Source of the DNA: Enterococcus faecalis_A
GTDB lineage: Bacteria; Bacillota; Bacilli; Lactobacillales; Enterococcaceae
NCBI GenBank assembly: GCA_051295955.1
Contig: JBPDWA010000005.1
Coordinates: forward strand, 62,001 to 126,000
DNA length: 64,000 bases
Direction: 5' to 3'
The translations under genes and the position numbers were made by a program. Positions 1 through 8,353 of this stretch are shown here, in pieces. The notes under the pieces are model-generated. The model was not told the DNA's origin, made no database searches, and was given only the letters and a program-made list of their open reading frames with translations. Numbering within the stretch: position 1 is the stretch's first letter; every line of letters begins with the position of its first letter.

Positions 1-180
1 TCACTACGCTCATTTTCTAAGAAACCAATGCTCAACTAGTGCGAGGATAATTTCACTTTTGGTGTTCCTTGGTCCTTTTATAATTATATCACCTTTTTTT
101 GAAATTCGTTTTAAACCGACTCTGTATATACATACGAATTTTTTTTTGATATATTTAAATTATCTAAAAGGAGGAGCAAA

Positions 181-765
181 ATGAAAATAGAATTTAGCAT
201 ACTTTCTACAAAAAAAGATTGGCTAGCTTTTAAAAAAATATATGATCATTTTACGTATCGCAAAAAACGATATTTACAAGTCTTTCTACTACTGGTACTT
301 TTCTTGATTTTAGTTAGTCTAGCATTTTATTTAAACAGGTTTATTTTGCAATATAACGAGCATTTAAGTTCACGTTTAATTTGGCAAATTGCCAGAAAAA
401 ATTTATTTTTTATTTCTTTTTTCATCACTTGTTTGATTTTATTTATACGATTATTATATCGCTACTCCTTCAGTTTAAAAAAAGCTAGGAAAGCATCGAC
501 TGATCATCCCTTGAATCGATATCTACTTGAAAAACAAATGTTTTCTATTGATCCTGATAGTATACGCATCAAAACTGAAACCAGCGATACCACCTTTGCT
601 TGGCGGCATGTAGTAAAAGTTGTAGAAACTCAAGATTATTTAGCTCTTTTTTTTAATTTGCTCGATTATCGCTTATTGCCTAAACACCAACTAAATCCTC
701 ATCAAATAGAAGGCCTCCATCAGTTATTGAAAACCTACTTTCGTGGTGAGAGCTTCTATTTATGA
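181..765 (+). CDS. YcxB-like C-terminal domain membrane protein
   Basis: This 194-residue protein has two hydrophobic segments, about residues 32-52 and 72-92, with a basic N-terminus, so it should sit in the membrane. The C-terminal part, about residues 115-190, reads like the YcxB-like domain: a strand-rich block with the pattern I-R-I-K-T-E...F-A-W-R-H-V-V-K-V-V-E-T followed by a hydrophobic strand. That family has no established function. The ATG is preceded by AAAAGGAGGAG with good spacing. It stands alone; the next gene is convergent and a hairpin with T runs lies between them. The family call rests on pattern recognition, not a search. Confidence 0.7.
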   Translation: MKIEFSILSTKKDWLAFKKIYDHFTYRKKRYLQVFLLLVLFLILVSLAFYLNRFILQYNEHLSSRLIWQIARKNLFFISFFITCLILFIRLLYRYSFSLKKARKASTDHPLNRYLLEKQMFSIDPDSIRIKTETSDTTFAWRHVVKVVETQDYLALFFNLLDYRLLPKHQLNPHQIEGLHQLLKTYFRGESFYL

Positions 766-806
766 GAAATAAAAACAGCGTAGTGCTTTCCTCCTTGAAA
801 GCGAGT

Positions 807-850
807 AAAAAAGCGTGAATCCCTAGTCATTTTACTGGTTTCACGCTTTT
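807..850. terminator. Bidirectional terminator
   Basis: The arms AAAAAGCGTGAA and TTCACGCTTTTT flank a short loop, with A and T runs outside. It separates the convergent YcxB-like and nitroreductase genes and would work on both strands. Confidence 0.8.
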
Positions 851-890
851 TGGCTACTTTTTAAGTTTTCTAGCAGCTTTCGACAATCAT

Positions 891-1526
891 TTATTTGAAT
901 TCGGTGATTTTTTCCGGTGCTAGGCGTACAGATTCATAACCGGTTTCCGCTGCTTTGCCGATTGATAAAATTAACACTGGAACATAACGCTCTTTGTCCA
1001 TACCAAAGGCCTCTGCCAATTGATCTGCCTCAAAACCGCCAATTGGGTTTGTATCATAGCCATGTGCGCGAGCTACCAGCATTAACTGCATGGCTGCTAA
1101 GCTAGAATCAATTTTTACGATATCATTCATTGCTGCTTTACTTAAATTTTGATAATGAGGAAGGATTGCAGCTAGTTGTTGTTCCATCACTTCTTTTGGC
1201 ATTTTGCCTTCTTCATAGGCTTGTTGATAAATTTCTTGGCCGTATTCATAGCACGCTAAGTCCCCGAAAATTAAAATCATCGCAGCAGCCGTATCGTTTT
1301 GGCGTGTATTAAAACGAATAAGTGGTTTTAATTTTGCTTTGGCTTCTGGACTCTCTACCACAACAAAACGCCAAGGTTGCATGTTGACAGAAGAAGGTGC
1401 TAAGGTTGCTTCTTTAATCATAGTTAGCATTTCTTCGTGGCTAATTTGATAGTTTTCGTCGTATACTCGGATTGATTTTCTGCCAAAGACGATTTCGGAA
1501 AAATCATTGCTTTGTTTTACAGTCAT
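891..1526 (-). CDS. Nitroreductase family protein
   Basis: A 211-residue FMN-dependent oxidoreductase of the nitroreductase fold. The N-terminus F-G-R-K-S-I-R-V-Y and the downstream A-P-S-S-V-N-M-Q-P-W-R-F block are the usual FMN-binding signatures, and the C-terminal P-I-G-G-F and P-V-L-I-L-S-I-G-K segments also fit. Length is normal. The ATG has AAAGAGG upstream. The gene lies 17 bp downstream of a MarR-family gene on the same strand, so the two are probably one transcript with the reductase controlled by the MarR protein in response to electrophiles or quinones. The physiological substrate cannot be read from the sequence. Confidence 0.88.
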   Translation of the reverse strand: MTVKQSNDFSEIVFGRKSIRVYDENYQISHEEMLTMIKEATLAPSSVNMQPWRFVVVESPEAKAKLKPLIRFNTRQNDTAAAMILIFGDLACYEYGQEIYQQAYEEGKMPKEVMEQQLAAILPHYQNLSKAAMNDIVKIDSSLAAMQLMLVARAHGYDTNPIGGFEADQLAEAFGMDKERYVPVLILSIGKAAETGYESVRLAPEKITEFK

Positions 1527-1543
1527 TGCTGAAACCTCTTTCT

Positions 1544-1960
1544 TTACTCTATATTTTTTTCAAGTTTTATTAACAGTTGTTGTAATTGTTGACAATCTTC
1601 CTGAGTGAAGTCCGGCTGAATAATTTGAGTCAATGTATTATGATTGTATTCACAGCCTTTTAAAGCTTTATTCGCTTTTTCTGTTAGATGAACAAAAATT
1701 TCTCGATTGTTCGCCGGATTTCGCCGACGAGTAACATAGTCTTTCTCTTCTAAAATTTTTAAATGCCGTGTAACAGCACCTTGATCAATCTGTAATTGTT
1801 CTTGGATCTCCGTTTGCAAACAAGGCTGATGCTTTTTCAAAAACAGCATCAACTCATACCTAGTCACACTAAGTCCTGTCTTCGTTTCGAATAATTTAGT
1901 AATTTTCTGATCAATTAGCTTAATGGCATAAAACAATTGGCTGATTTTTTGGACTGACAT
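1544..1960 (-). CDS. MarR family transcriptional regulator
   Basis: A 138-residue winged-helix regulator. The region L-Q-T-E-I-Q-E-Q-L-Q-I-D-Q-G-A-V-T-R-H-L-K-I-L-E is the helix-turn-helix, and the wing follows as Y-V-T-R-R-R-N-P-A-N-N-R-E. The start is preceded by AGAGGAGG. It is the first gene of a pair with the nitroreductase. Two TTGA-N4-TCAA palindromes just upstream are likely operators, so the gene is probably autoregulated. No cysteine is obvious at a sensing position in the N-terminal helix, so the signal is unknown. Confidence 0.9.
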   Translation of the reverse strand: MSVQKISQLFYAIKLIDQKITKLFETKTGLSVTRYELMLFLKKHQPCLQTEIQEQLQIDQGAVTRHLKILEEKDYVTRRRNPANNREIFVHLTEKANKALKGCEYNHNTLTQIIQPDFTQEDCQQLQQLLIKLEKNIE

Positions 1961-1978
1961 TCTGTCCTCCTCTCATGG

Positions 1979-2005
1979 TTGACGCATCAACTATTGATTA
2001 GTCAA
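1979..2005 (-). promoter_or_regulatory. Candidate MarR operator, two tandem palindromes
   Basis: Two perfect TTGA-N4-TCAA palindromes occupy 1979-1990 and 1994-2005, with centres 15 bp apart. They begin about 18 bp upstream of the MarR start codon and overlap where its promoter should lie, which fits autorepression by a dimeric MarR protein. Confidence 0.55.
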
Positions 2006-2052
2006 CTATAAAGGAAAGTTAAAGAAAATGCAACTGTTTCATTTTACAAACC

Positions 2053-2090
2053 AAAAAAGCAGCTCGATAGCAGACTACTATCGAACCACT
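2053..2090 (-). terminator. Terminator of the NhaC-type gene
   Basis: Arms with CGATAG and CTATCG are separated by seven bases, and the minus-strand transcript then ends in GCTGCTTTTTT. It lies about 50 bp past the antiporter stop codon. Confidence 0.65.
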
Positions 2091-2138
2091 TTTCTTAGAA
2101 ACCATTTATTTTCATTAAAAGTTTGTTGTGCTTTTATT

Positions 2139-3560
2139 TTATGCAGTCATTTCTTTTGTCCCAACTTCTGTTTCCAGCTCCGGTATTTTCGTGACACCCA
2201 AGCCAGTCAAACCACTGATCATAGAGAATACCGGGCTCAACAAACTAAAGAAAACAAAAGGTAAATAAGTTAATGTAGGAATGCCAAAGGTACCCGCTAC
2301 AAAACTACCGGCAATTCCCCAAGGAATCAAGTAATTGATCACTGTCCCACCATCTTCTAAGGTACGGCCTAAAACCGTTGGATCCAAACCAGCTTGCCGG
2401 TAAACTCCTTTGAAAGCATTTCCCGGCAAAATTACAGATAAGAATTGTTCACCGATAAAAATATTAACGCCAATACAAGTCAATAAAGTAGTCAAAATTA
2501 AACGAGGAATCGTACTCATTTTAGTTGCTACAACCTTCATAACAGCTGTGATCAAGCCAAACTCCATTAATAGACCACCTAAAGATAATGTCAAAATAAT
2601 TAAGGCCACTGTCGGCATCATACTTTCAATACCGCCACGGCTCAACAATTGATCAATTTGCTGATCGCCAGTTTTCGCTAAAAAGCCACCTTCAATTGTA
2701 TTTCCCAACTGCACGAAACTAGCCTTAGGATTTTGAACAAAGATCATTCCTACAGCTACGGCAATGTTCAATAAAATAGTGACGATTGCCGGCAGCTTTT
2801 TCCAAGCACATACAAGCATTAATCCTAATGGTAACAAAGACCAAAGAGAAATTGTAAAATGCTCAGATAACACGTCAATTACATGAGAAACTTGTGACAA
2901 ACTTGCATTTTTAGAGCTATGTCCCAGCAGGACAAATAACAGTAGTGAAACAATAAACGCAGGCACTGTTGACCACATCAAATGTTTAATGTGTTTAAAT
3001 AAATCAGCTCCCACCACAGCAGAAGCTAAGTTGGTAGACTCGGAAAGAGGAGACATTTTGTCCCCAAATACTGATCCGGAAACAATAGCTCCAACAACTA
3101 AAGCTTGATTTAGTCCTAATGTTGAACCAATACCAAAAAAAGCAATTCCGATCGTCGACATCACGGTAAATGCACTACCTACTGCACTTCCTACGACCGC
3201 ACATACCAAAAATACAGAGGGTACAAACCATTTTACGCTAATTAATTTAAAACCAAAAACCATAATAGTAGGAATAATCCCCGCTTCAATCCAAACAGCA
3301 ATCAAAGCACCGACTAAAATAAAGATAAAAATGGGAATGATTCCTGGTTTAATCCCCTTTATAATTCCTTCATGAAGTCGCTCAAAGGGGTATCTTTTTA
3401 TGACAGCGTATAACATAACAAGACCAATCGCTGCCAAAATAGCGATATTCGGCGATAACTTCAAACCAATGACACCAATAGCAATAGCTGCAACAATTAC
3501 TAATAACATGAAACTCGCTTCACGAATAGTTACTCTATTTTCTTTTTGTTTTTCTTTCAA
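2139..3560 (-). CDS. NhaC family Na+/H+ antiporter, probable tyrosine-linked transporter
   Basis: A 473-residue integral membrane protein with about 11-12 hydrophobic segments. The run S-G-S-V-F-G-D-K-M-S-P-L-S-E-S-T-N-L-A is the hallmark of NhaC proteins. The frame opens at a TTG codon preceded by AAGGGG about 9 bases upstream; no ATG nearby fits better. The leader carries a T-box with a UAC specifier, so expression should rise when uncharged tRNA-Tyr accumulates. NhaC-type proteins under tyrosine T-boxes have been proposed elsewhere to carry tyrosine or related amines in exchange for ions. Proton/sodium exchange itself is therefore not certain here; the regulation argues for an amino-acid-linked role. 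Confidence 0.85.
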   Translation of the reverse strand: MKEKQKENRVTIREASFMLLVIVAAIAIGVIGLKLSPNIAILAAIGLVMLYAVIKRYPFERLHEGIIKGIKPGIIPIFIFILVGALIAVWIEAGIIPTIMVFGFKLISVKWFVPSVFLVCAVVGSAVGSAFTVMSTIGIAFFGIGSTLGLNQALVVGAIVSGSVFGDKMSPLSESTNLASAVVGADLFKHIKHLMWSTVPAFIVSLLLFVLLGHSSKNASLSQVSHVIDVLSEHFTISLWSLLPLGLMLVCAWKKLPAIVTILLNIAVAVGMIFVQNPKASFVQLGNTIEGGFLAKTGDQQIDQLLSRGGIESMMPTVALIILTLSLGGLLMEFGLITAVMKVVATKMSTIPRLILTTLLTCIGVNIFIGEQFLSVILPGNAFKGVYRQAGLDPTVLGRTLEDGGTVINYLIPWGIAGSFVAGTFGIPTLTYLPFVFFSLLSPVFSMISGLTGLGVTKIPELETEVGTKEMTA

Positions 3561-3603
3561 TTTAAATTCCCCTTATCATAAATAATCTGAATAAAAAGAA
3601 AAT

Positions 3604-3636
3604 TCAATATCGTATAACGCCTCCACAACTCATCAT
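3604..3636 (-). CDS. Possible 10-codon leader peptide
   Basis: Between the T-box terminator and the NhaC TTG start there is an ATG with a near-perfect GGGAGGAG site 6 bases upstream. It opens a 10-codon frame reading MMSCGGVIRY, ending in a tyrosine codon and TGA. Its ribosome site is better than that of the antiporter. It is not in frame with the antiporter, and its stop is 43 bp from that start. It may be chance. Confidence 0.3.
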   Translation of the reverse strand: MMSCGGVIRY

Positions 3637-3649
3637 GTTCTACTCCTCC

Positions 3650-3858
3650 CACATAGCAAAAAAGAGACTCATCCTTATGACTAAGGACGAATCTCTCCGC
3701 GGTACCACCTTAATTAAAAGCTGAGCGCTTTTCACTTATAGCTATTTGACTGTCGAAAATTTATTAGTGTAATTCACCCAATAGACTTGATCGATTCGCA
3801 GCACCCATCGACTTTCTGAACTAAACATCTATTGCCTACTTCGCTAATAAAAAGATTT
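3650..3858 (-). promoter_or_regulatory. T-box leader, specifier UAC (tyrosine)
   Basis: The minus strand carries the conserved T-box sequence AAGGTGGTACCGCG at about 3696-3709. It is followed by a terminator hairpin (arms around AGAGATTCGTCCTTA and TAAGGATGAGTCTCT) ending in TTTTTT. Upstream, a Stem I can be drawn whose lower arms are TTAGT and ACTAA. The codon in the specifier position, 3769-3771, is TAC, read as tyrosine and followed by A. Uncharged tRNA-Tyr should stabilise the antiterminator and allow transcription of the NhaC-type gene. The T-box call is secure; the specifier assignment is by hand folding. Confidence 0.9.
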
Positions 3859-3864
3859 TTTCTA

Positions 3865-3893
3865 ATATTAGCAAGAAGTGTTTCACTTGTCAA
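3865..3893 (-). promoter_or_regulatory. Promoter of the T-box/NhaC transcript
   Basis: On the minus strand, TTGACA (3888-3893) and TAATAT (3865-3870) are 17 bp apart, a near-consensus vegetative promoter directly before the T-box leader. Confidence 0.8.
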
Positions 3894-3952
3894 CCAAATT
3901 TTTGCAGACAAATAATAACTTATTGAGAAACCAACGAACCAAATGAGTCCGC

Positions 3953-4846
3953 CTATCCATAAAACACAGTTAAATGCTCAGGCAAAACGCTGAGCTGAAC
4001 TGGCAGCTCCGGTCCTGGATCACCGTCTACATTAGTCTGTAAAGACACTTGCTCATCTGCTTGTAATTTGATTTTAGCTTGCTGAAACGTTAGATACTCA
4101 ACGTTTTGATTGGATTGAGTGACTCCGCCCAATAAGCTAGGAACGGACTTAAGCGTATCAAAAAAAGATTCATCTTTTAGATAGAGTAGATGCAAGACCC
4201 CATCATTCACCTTAGCTGCAGGAAAAAGTTGCTCAAAACCACCGATGGAATTAGTCGAGCCAATCAATAACGTACTGCTTTTAATTTGGCGCATTTGTCC
4301 GTCAACAACTAGCTAGAAAGAATATGTTTCATTTTTAGCTATTTGCTTCATGCCTGATAAAAAATACGCTAGTTTGCCAAATTTAGTTTTATCCTTGGTA
4401 TCTACATCATTAATGGCTTCAGGAATCCGACCAACTGCTACAACATTCATAAAATAGCTGTTGTTAACTTTACCTAAATCAATTTTTTTAGTTTTTTGTC
4501 CGGTAAATCCAGTAATTGTTTGTTCCACATCTAAGGGAATACCTAGCGCTCTGGCTAAATCATTGACGGTTCCCAAAGGAAAAAAACCAAAGGCCGGTCG
4601 ATACGGTTGTTCAGCCAACCCGCTAATCCCTTCATTCACTGTTCCGTCACCGCCCATTACAAAAACTGCTTCAAACTGTTGTTCAGCAGCTTCTCGTGCA
4701 AATGCTTTGGCGTCCCCAGCTTTTTCCGTGTGCACAATTTCAACAGTTTCAAATATTGCTTGCAGCTTTGCAGCTGCCATTTTTTCGTATTTTTCAGCCT
4801 GCTCACCGCCTGAGCTAGGATTGATAATTAAACGAACTTGTCCCAT
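3953..4846 (-). pseudogene. Diacylglycerol/lipid kinase family gene interrupted by an in-frame TAG
   Basis: The first 177 codons begin with R-L-I-I-N-P-S-S-G-G and contain the kinase signatures G-G-D-G-T-V-N-E and P-L-G-T-V-N-D-L-A-R-A-L of the DagK/YegS lipid kinase family. Translation then meets TAG at 4313-4315. Reading continues in the same frame for another 119 codons with the expected C-terminal domain, including G-S-T-N-S-I-G-G-F. Together they make about 297 residues, the normal family length. So a single nonsense codon has split an otherwise intact gene. The start has GGAGGG upstream. It sits 64 bp after pcp on the same strand. A sequencing error or a suppressed stop are alternatives. 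Confidence 0.85.
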
Positions 4847-4910
4847 AATTTCCCTCCTACTAAATTTGCTAGTGAAGAAAAAGCAGCCTTTTTACAATCG
4901 TTCATATTAC

Positions 4911-5552
4911 TTAATGAGTGGTGCCGCTGGTTAACTGAATATCGGTGTCTGTGGTGATCGCTGCTTCGACCATATAATAAAGAGCTTTTGTAATCGCTTC
5001 TAGCGACATAGAAGCCACATTCGGTTTATCAATAGTTTGTTCTGGTAAAAACGGCACATGAATAAAACCGCCGCGAACAGCTAAATTTTGCGTATTGATT
5101 TGATAAAGTAAATTATACATAATATCGTTGCAGACGAACGTTCCAGCCGTATATGAAATCGCAGCCGGCAATTGGTGATCATGACAATTTTTCACCATGG
5201 CTTTAATCGGTAAATTAGTAAAATAAGCAGTCTGTCCGTCCTCCTTCAAAGGAACTCCGCTAGGTTGTTGACCATTATTATCAGGAATTCTTGCTTCCGC
5301 TAAATTAATTGCCACCTTTTCAACAGTCACAGTCGGACGTCCGTCGGCTTGCCCTACACAAATTACTACATCAGGTTGATACACAGCAAGTGCATCTGCG
5401 ACTTTTTGGCCACTTGCTCCAAAAACAGTTGGTACTTCCACTTTGATAATGTCAGCACCAGCAATCGTATCAGGCAATTTTTTTACAGCTTCAAAGGCCG
5501 GATTGATTTTTTCGCCACCAAATGGATCAAATCCTGTTATTAATACTTTCAT
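4911..5552 (-). CDS. pcp: Pyroglutamyl-peptidase I
   Basis: A cytosolic cysteine peptidase of family C15 that removes N-terminal 5-oxoproline from peptides. The N-terminus V-L-I-T-G-F-D-P-F-G-G is characteristic, and the triad can be placed at Glu78 (T-V-E-K-V), Cys141 (G-T-F-V-C-N-D) and His165 (G-F-I-H-V-P-F). Length is 213 residues, normal. I use the ATG at 5552 rather than a GTG three codons upstream: the AAGGAA site is correctly spaced only for the ATG, and the protein family starts there. It follows DUF979 by 15 bp, so it is the last gene of a DUF969-DUF979-pcp operon. Confidence 0.95.
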   Translation of the reverse strand: MKVLITGFDPFGGEKINPAFEAVKKLPDTIAGADIIKVEVPTVFGASGQKVADALAVYQPDVVICVGQADGRPTVTVEKVAINLAEARIPDNNGQQPSGVPLKEDGQTAYFTNLPIKAMVKNCHDHQLPAAISYTAGTFVCNDIMYNLLYQINTQNLAVRGGFIHVPFLPEQTIDKPNVASMSLEAITKALYYMVEAAITTDTDIQLTSGTTH

Positions 5553-5567
5553 CTTCGTCACTTCCTT

Positions 5568-6512
5568 TTATTTAAATAAGATCATATAGCCAATTTGAAA
5601 AATCAGCATAAAAATAGCCACTGGCAGTTGATTTTTAATCACGCCGTATTTATCCTTCATTTCTAGCATAGCCACCGGTACAATGTTAAAGTTTGCTGCC
5701 ATCGGCGTTAACAACGTTCCGCAAAAGCCACAGGTTAAAGCGACCATACCAATTAATGCCGGATCAGCGCCTAAAGCAAAAACAAACGGCGCACCAATTC
5801 CTACCGTCATCACCGTAATCGCTGCAAAGGCATTGCCCATAATGGCCGTAAATAATACCATACCGATCGCATAAATGATAATTCCCACCAATACATTACC
5901 TTCTGGCACCACTGCGCCTACCGCTTTTGAAATAATGGTTCCAACTCCGGCACTAGTAAAAACTGCGCCCAAGCAAGCCAATAACATCGGCAACGTGCTC
6001 AACGGCCCAACAGCTCCCAGCAATTCAGAAGCGTCATCTAAAAATACTTGCGGTGTATTTTCTTTTGAGAAAAACATCAGGATAAAAATAGCTACAAACA
6101 CACCGACGCCAACGCCGACCAAAGCGCCCAAGTTAGTAAAAACAGCAAATAAAATTGCAAATACTCCGATACTTAAAGCTGGGATAAAAATTTTCAAACC
6201 TAGTTTCTCTGACATTTGTGTCATACGCTCTTTTGATGGCAGACGAGAAGTACCCGTTGCCACTTTTTTCAAAATTGCCGGAACGGCCATTACAAAAATT
6301 AGCACGCCGCAAACAACTGGTGGAATAAAACGGCCAAAACCAATAAGTACCCCTAAGACACCCCAAAAAAGACTGGTGCCGTAGGGATGGGGATTTGATT
6401 TATCGCGCAAATTTCTATAGCTAGTATACAACAACATCAAGCCCATAATACAATTTAACACTTCTAGTAATTTTGTGCCTAAATCAATTGACGGATCTGT
6501 ATAAAAACTCAT
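5568..6512 (-). CDS. DUF979 family membrane protein
   Basis: A 314-residue polytopic membrane protein with about nine hydrophobic segments, matching the DUF979 family in its N-terminal pattern L-N-C-I-M-G-L-M-L-L-Y-T-S-Y-R-N. Its start overlaps the DUF969 stop by 4 bp (ATGA), so the two are translationally coupled and likely form a two-component membrane protein. In many Firmicutes this pair is found next to pyroglutamyl peptidase or 5-oxoproline metabolism genes, and a 5-oxoproline or pyroglutamyl-peptide transporter has been suspected. That function is inferred from context only. Confidence 0.85.
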   Translation of the reverse strand: MSFYTDPSIDLGTKLLEVLNCIMGLMLLYTSYRNLRDKSNPHPYGTSLFWGVLGVLIGFGRFIPPVVCGVLIFVMAVPAILKKVATGTSRLPSKERMTQMSEKLGLKIFIPALSIGVFAILFAVFTNLGALVGVGVGVFVAIFILMFFSKENTPQVFLDDASELLGAVGPLSTLPMLLACLGAVFTSAGVGTIISKAVGAVVPEGNVLVGIIIYAIGMVLFTAIMGNAFAAITVMTVGIGAPFVFALGADPALIGMVALTCGFCGTLLTPMAANFNIVPVAMLEMKDKYGVIKNQLPVAIFMLIFQIGYMILFK

Positions 6513-7195
6513 TGGTCCAACTCCTTGCCAAAATATTTTTCCCGCAAACGTTTTTCTTTAAACGTAAAATAAATACTTGTAAATAGTAATGCTGCCAAGG
6601 CAACCGGAATCTCTACCAAAGCTAATTTACCTAATGTAACTTCATAGCCTAAGTCTTTTAATGTTGATTGAACCAACAACGCACCGGCACCACCCACAAA
6701 CAGAACTTGTCCAAAAAACCAGCAGACATTTTCCATGGCAGAAGCCATGCCTTTTAGCTCTTCTTCATATTCAGGATTCCCCGGAACTTTTTTTGCTTGA
6801 ATGGTTCCTAAAGCCATCGGTAAAATAATCGGGCGGACAAAGCCAGCTACGCCGCCAAAACTCACATTAAATGCTGCAAAAATCATTCGAAATACGCCAT
6901 AAATATCAATAATGATTCCGGCTGATACTTTCTTAAAGCGCTTGATTAAAGCTGCCGCTGATTCCTTAAGTCCATTACGTTCCAGCGTACCTGTTGCTAA
7001 CATAATAATAATAAAGATAGCCATCCCACGATTATTAACAAACGTGGTTCCCAGCACTTCCAACATCGAAGTTAACCCCATACCGCCGGCAAACGCAGTC
7101 ACTACTAAAGCAACCATCACAATCAGGATAGCATCAAACTTTAATGCAAATCCGAGGATTACAATTAATACACCTAATAAAGGCCATAAACCCAT
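6509..7195 (-). CDS. DUF969 family membrane protein
   Basis: A 228-residue membrane protein with about six hydrophobic stretches. The segments G-L-W-P-L-L-G-V-L-I-V at the start and F-V-R-P-I-I-L-P-M-A in the middle are typical of DUF969. It opens the DUF969-DUF979-pcp operon, has a strong GGAGGAG site before the ATG, and overlaps DUF979 by 4 bp. No transport motif of a named family is visible. With its partner it is a good candidate for a small carboxylate (5-oxoproline) permease, by context. Confidence 0.85.
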   Translation of the reverse strand: MGLWPLLGVLIVILGFALKFDAILIVMVALVVTAFAGGMGLTSMLEVLGTTFVNNRGMAIFIIIMLATGTLERNGLKESAAALIKRFKKVSAGIIIDIYGVFRMIFAAFNVSFGGVAGFVRPIILPMALGTIQAKKVPGNPEYEEELKGMASAMENVCWFFGQVLFVGGAGALLVQSTLKDLGYEVTLGKLALVEIPVALAALLFTSIYFTFKEKRLREKYFGKELDQ

Positions 7196-7501
7196 AATAT
7201 CTTCTCCTCCGTATAAAAATTAAAAAATCTTTTTTCTATTATAACGGAATAAAATTTAAAAGTAACTATTTTTAATGTAGTAAGGTAGCACTTTCTTTTT
7301 TTGAAAAAAACCGCCTTTTTTCTTCTTAAATCTGAAAAATTTTATCTTTAATTAGTAACAACTACCCATTTTAGCTAGCTTTTTAAACACCAACCACTAA
7401 TCGGTTTGAACTAAGACCAGCTGAAAACACCAAAAAAGCGAAAGTAAAGTGACCAGCACATCACTATACTTTCGCTCTTTTTATTTTTCTTTATTTCCTA
7501 T
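7196..7501. other. Intergenic spacer
   Basis: This AT-rich spacer holds the upstream region of the DUF969 operon on one side and the terminator of the exported-protein pair at 7432-7482. No frame with a ribosome site was seen. Confidence 0.6.
7432..7482 (-). terminator. Terminator of the exported-protein operon
   Basis: Arms AGCGAAAGTAAAGTGA and TCACTATACTTTCGCT (one mismatch) enclose an 8-base loop; a T run follows on the minus strand. It lies 20 bp past the stop of the 277-residue gene. Confidence 0.8.
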
Positions 7502-8335
7502 CTAATCAGTATAATCAACTTCCGTCAGCGGAAATTTAATATCTGCAGCAAGTTCATAAGGCGTTTCAAAAACTTTTGATTCTTTGATTAAGCTATCATT
7601 ACCTGTTGTAAACCAGTATGCATCATATACAAGCTTAGAGCAATACATTGCAGAAGTATTGTATAGGCCATAAAAGATACTATAAGGAATATGAATACTT
7701 TTAGTAAATGAACGATTAGGATCCCAATAGTGACTTAAAGCATAATCACCGACTAGGGCTGCTTCCTGTGCGTCCTTTTGATTTTGAGCGTGGTAGACTT
7801 TGATAAATTTACCGGCACGATGATAATGATTAAACCATTCTTGAGCTGTTAGTTCTCTATTATTGTCATTTAAAGGTTCCGCAGGAGAACCAGGCATATC
7901 TAAAACATATCCAGGTCGATCACAAATAGCTGCATGACCTAAAATGCCCCCAGAGCTGGCACTATTTGTTACGATAATATCACCTGGCTTTACAGTCATA
8001 TCATTTAAGGCACGTAAGTTTTTATTGTTTTCTTTCTTGGTAATTTTTCCACTTGATATAGGTCCTTGACCAAAATTATTCTCTTTTAACCATTGTTCGT
8101 AGCTCATTTGGTACATTCCATGATTAAGGCCTTGTTGATATATTTGGTAGTATTGGCTATTTTGTGTTTCCCATTGTGCAAAAGATACTGTGTATTTATC
8201 AATAGCACCTGCATTGACTCCTTGAGTGTAGGTATCTTGCGGGTTATTTGGAGCAGCGTTCACGTGAATGTCAACGCAATTAATTGCTACGAAAAACAAC
8301 AACGCAACAAATGTTTTTTTCAAATAATTTTTCAT
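7502..8335 (-). CDS. Exported YiiX-like/permuted papain-fold protein
   Basis: A 277-residue protein with a signal peptide (residues 1-27, cut near V-N-A-A-P). The mature part has an N-terminal stretch rich in Tyr and Gln, then a domain beginning at K-P-G-D-I-I-V-T with His134 in I-L-G-H-A-A-I and Cys232 in M-Y-C-S-K-L-V-Y-D-A-Y-W. That order, His before Cys, with a leading P-G-D-I and a C-S-x-L-V signature, is that of circularly permuted NlpC/P60-like enzymes (the YiiX group). These cleave peptides, amides or acyl chains; the substrate is unknown. It lies 18 bp after another exported protein of similar design. The ATG has GAGG upstream. Confidence 0.65.
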   Translation of the reverse strand: MKNYLKKTFVALLFFVAINCVDIHVNAAPNNPQDTYTQGVNAGAIDKYTVSFAQWETQNSQYYQIYQQGLNHGMYQMSYEQWLKENNFGQGPISSGKITKKENNKNLRALNDMTVKPGDIIVTNSASSGGILGHAAICDRPGYVLDMPGSPAEPLNDNNRELTAQEWFNHYHRAGKFIKVYHAQNQKDAQEAALVGDYALSHYWDPNRSFTKSIHIPYSIFYGLYNTSAMYCSKLVYDAYWFTTGNDSLIKESKVFETPYELAADIKFPLTEVDYTD

Positions 8336-8353
8336 AGGTACACCTCATATCTC

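Noticed and set aside
4461..4934. 157-codon plus-strand frame opposite the lipid kinase and pcp genes
   Set aside because: Antisense shadow of conserved coding sequence, with no ribosome site and Pro/Ser/Ala-rich artefactual composition.
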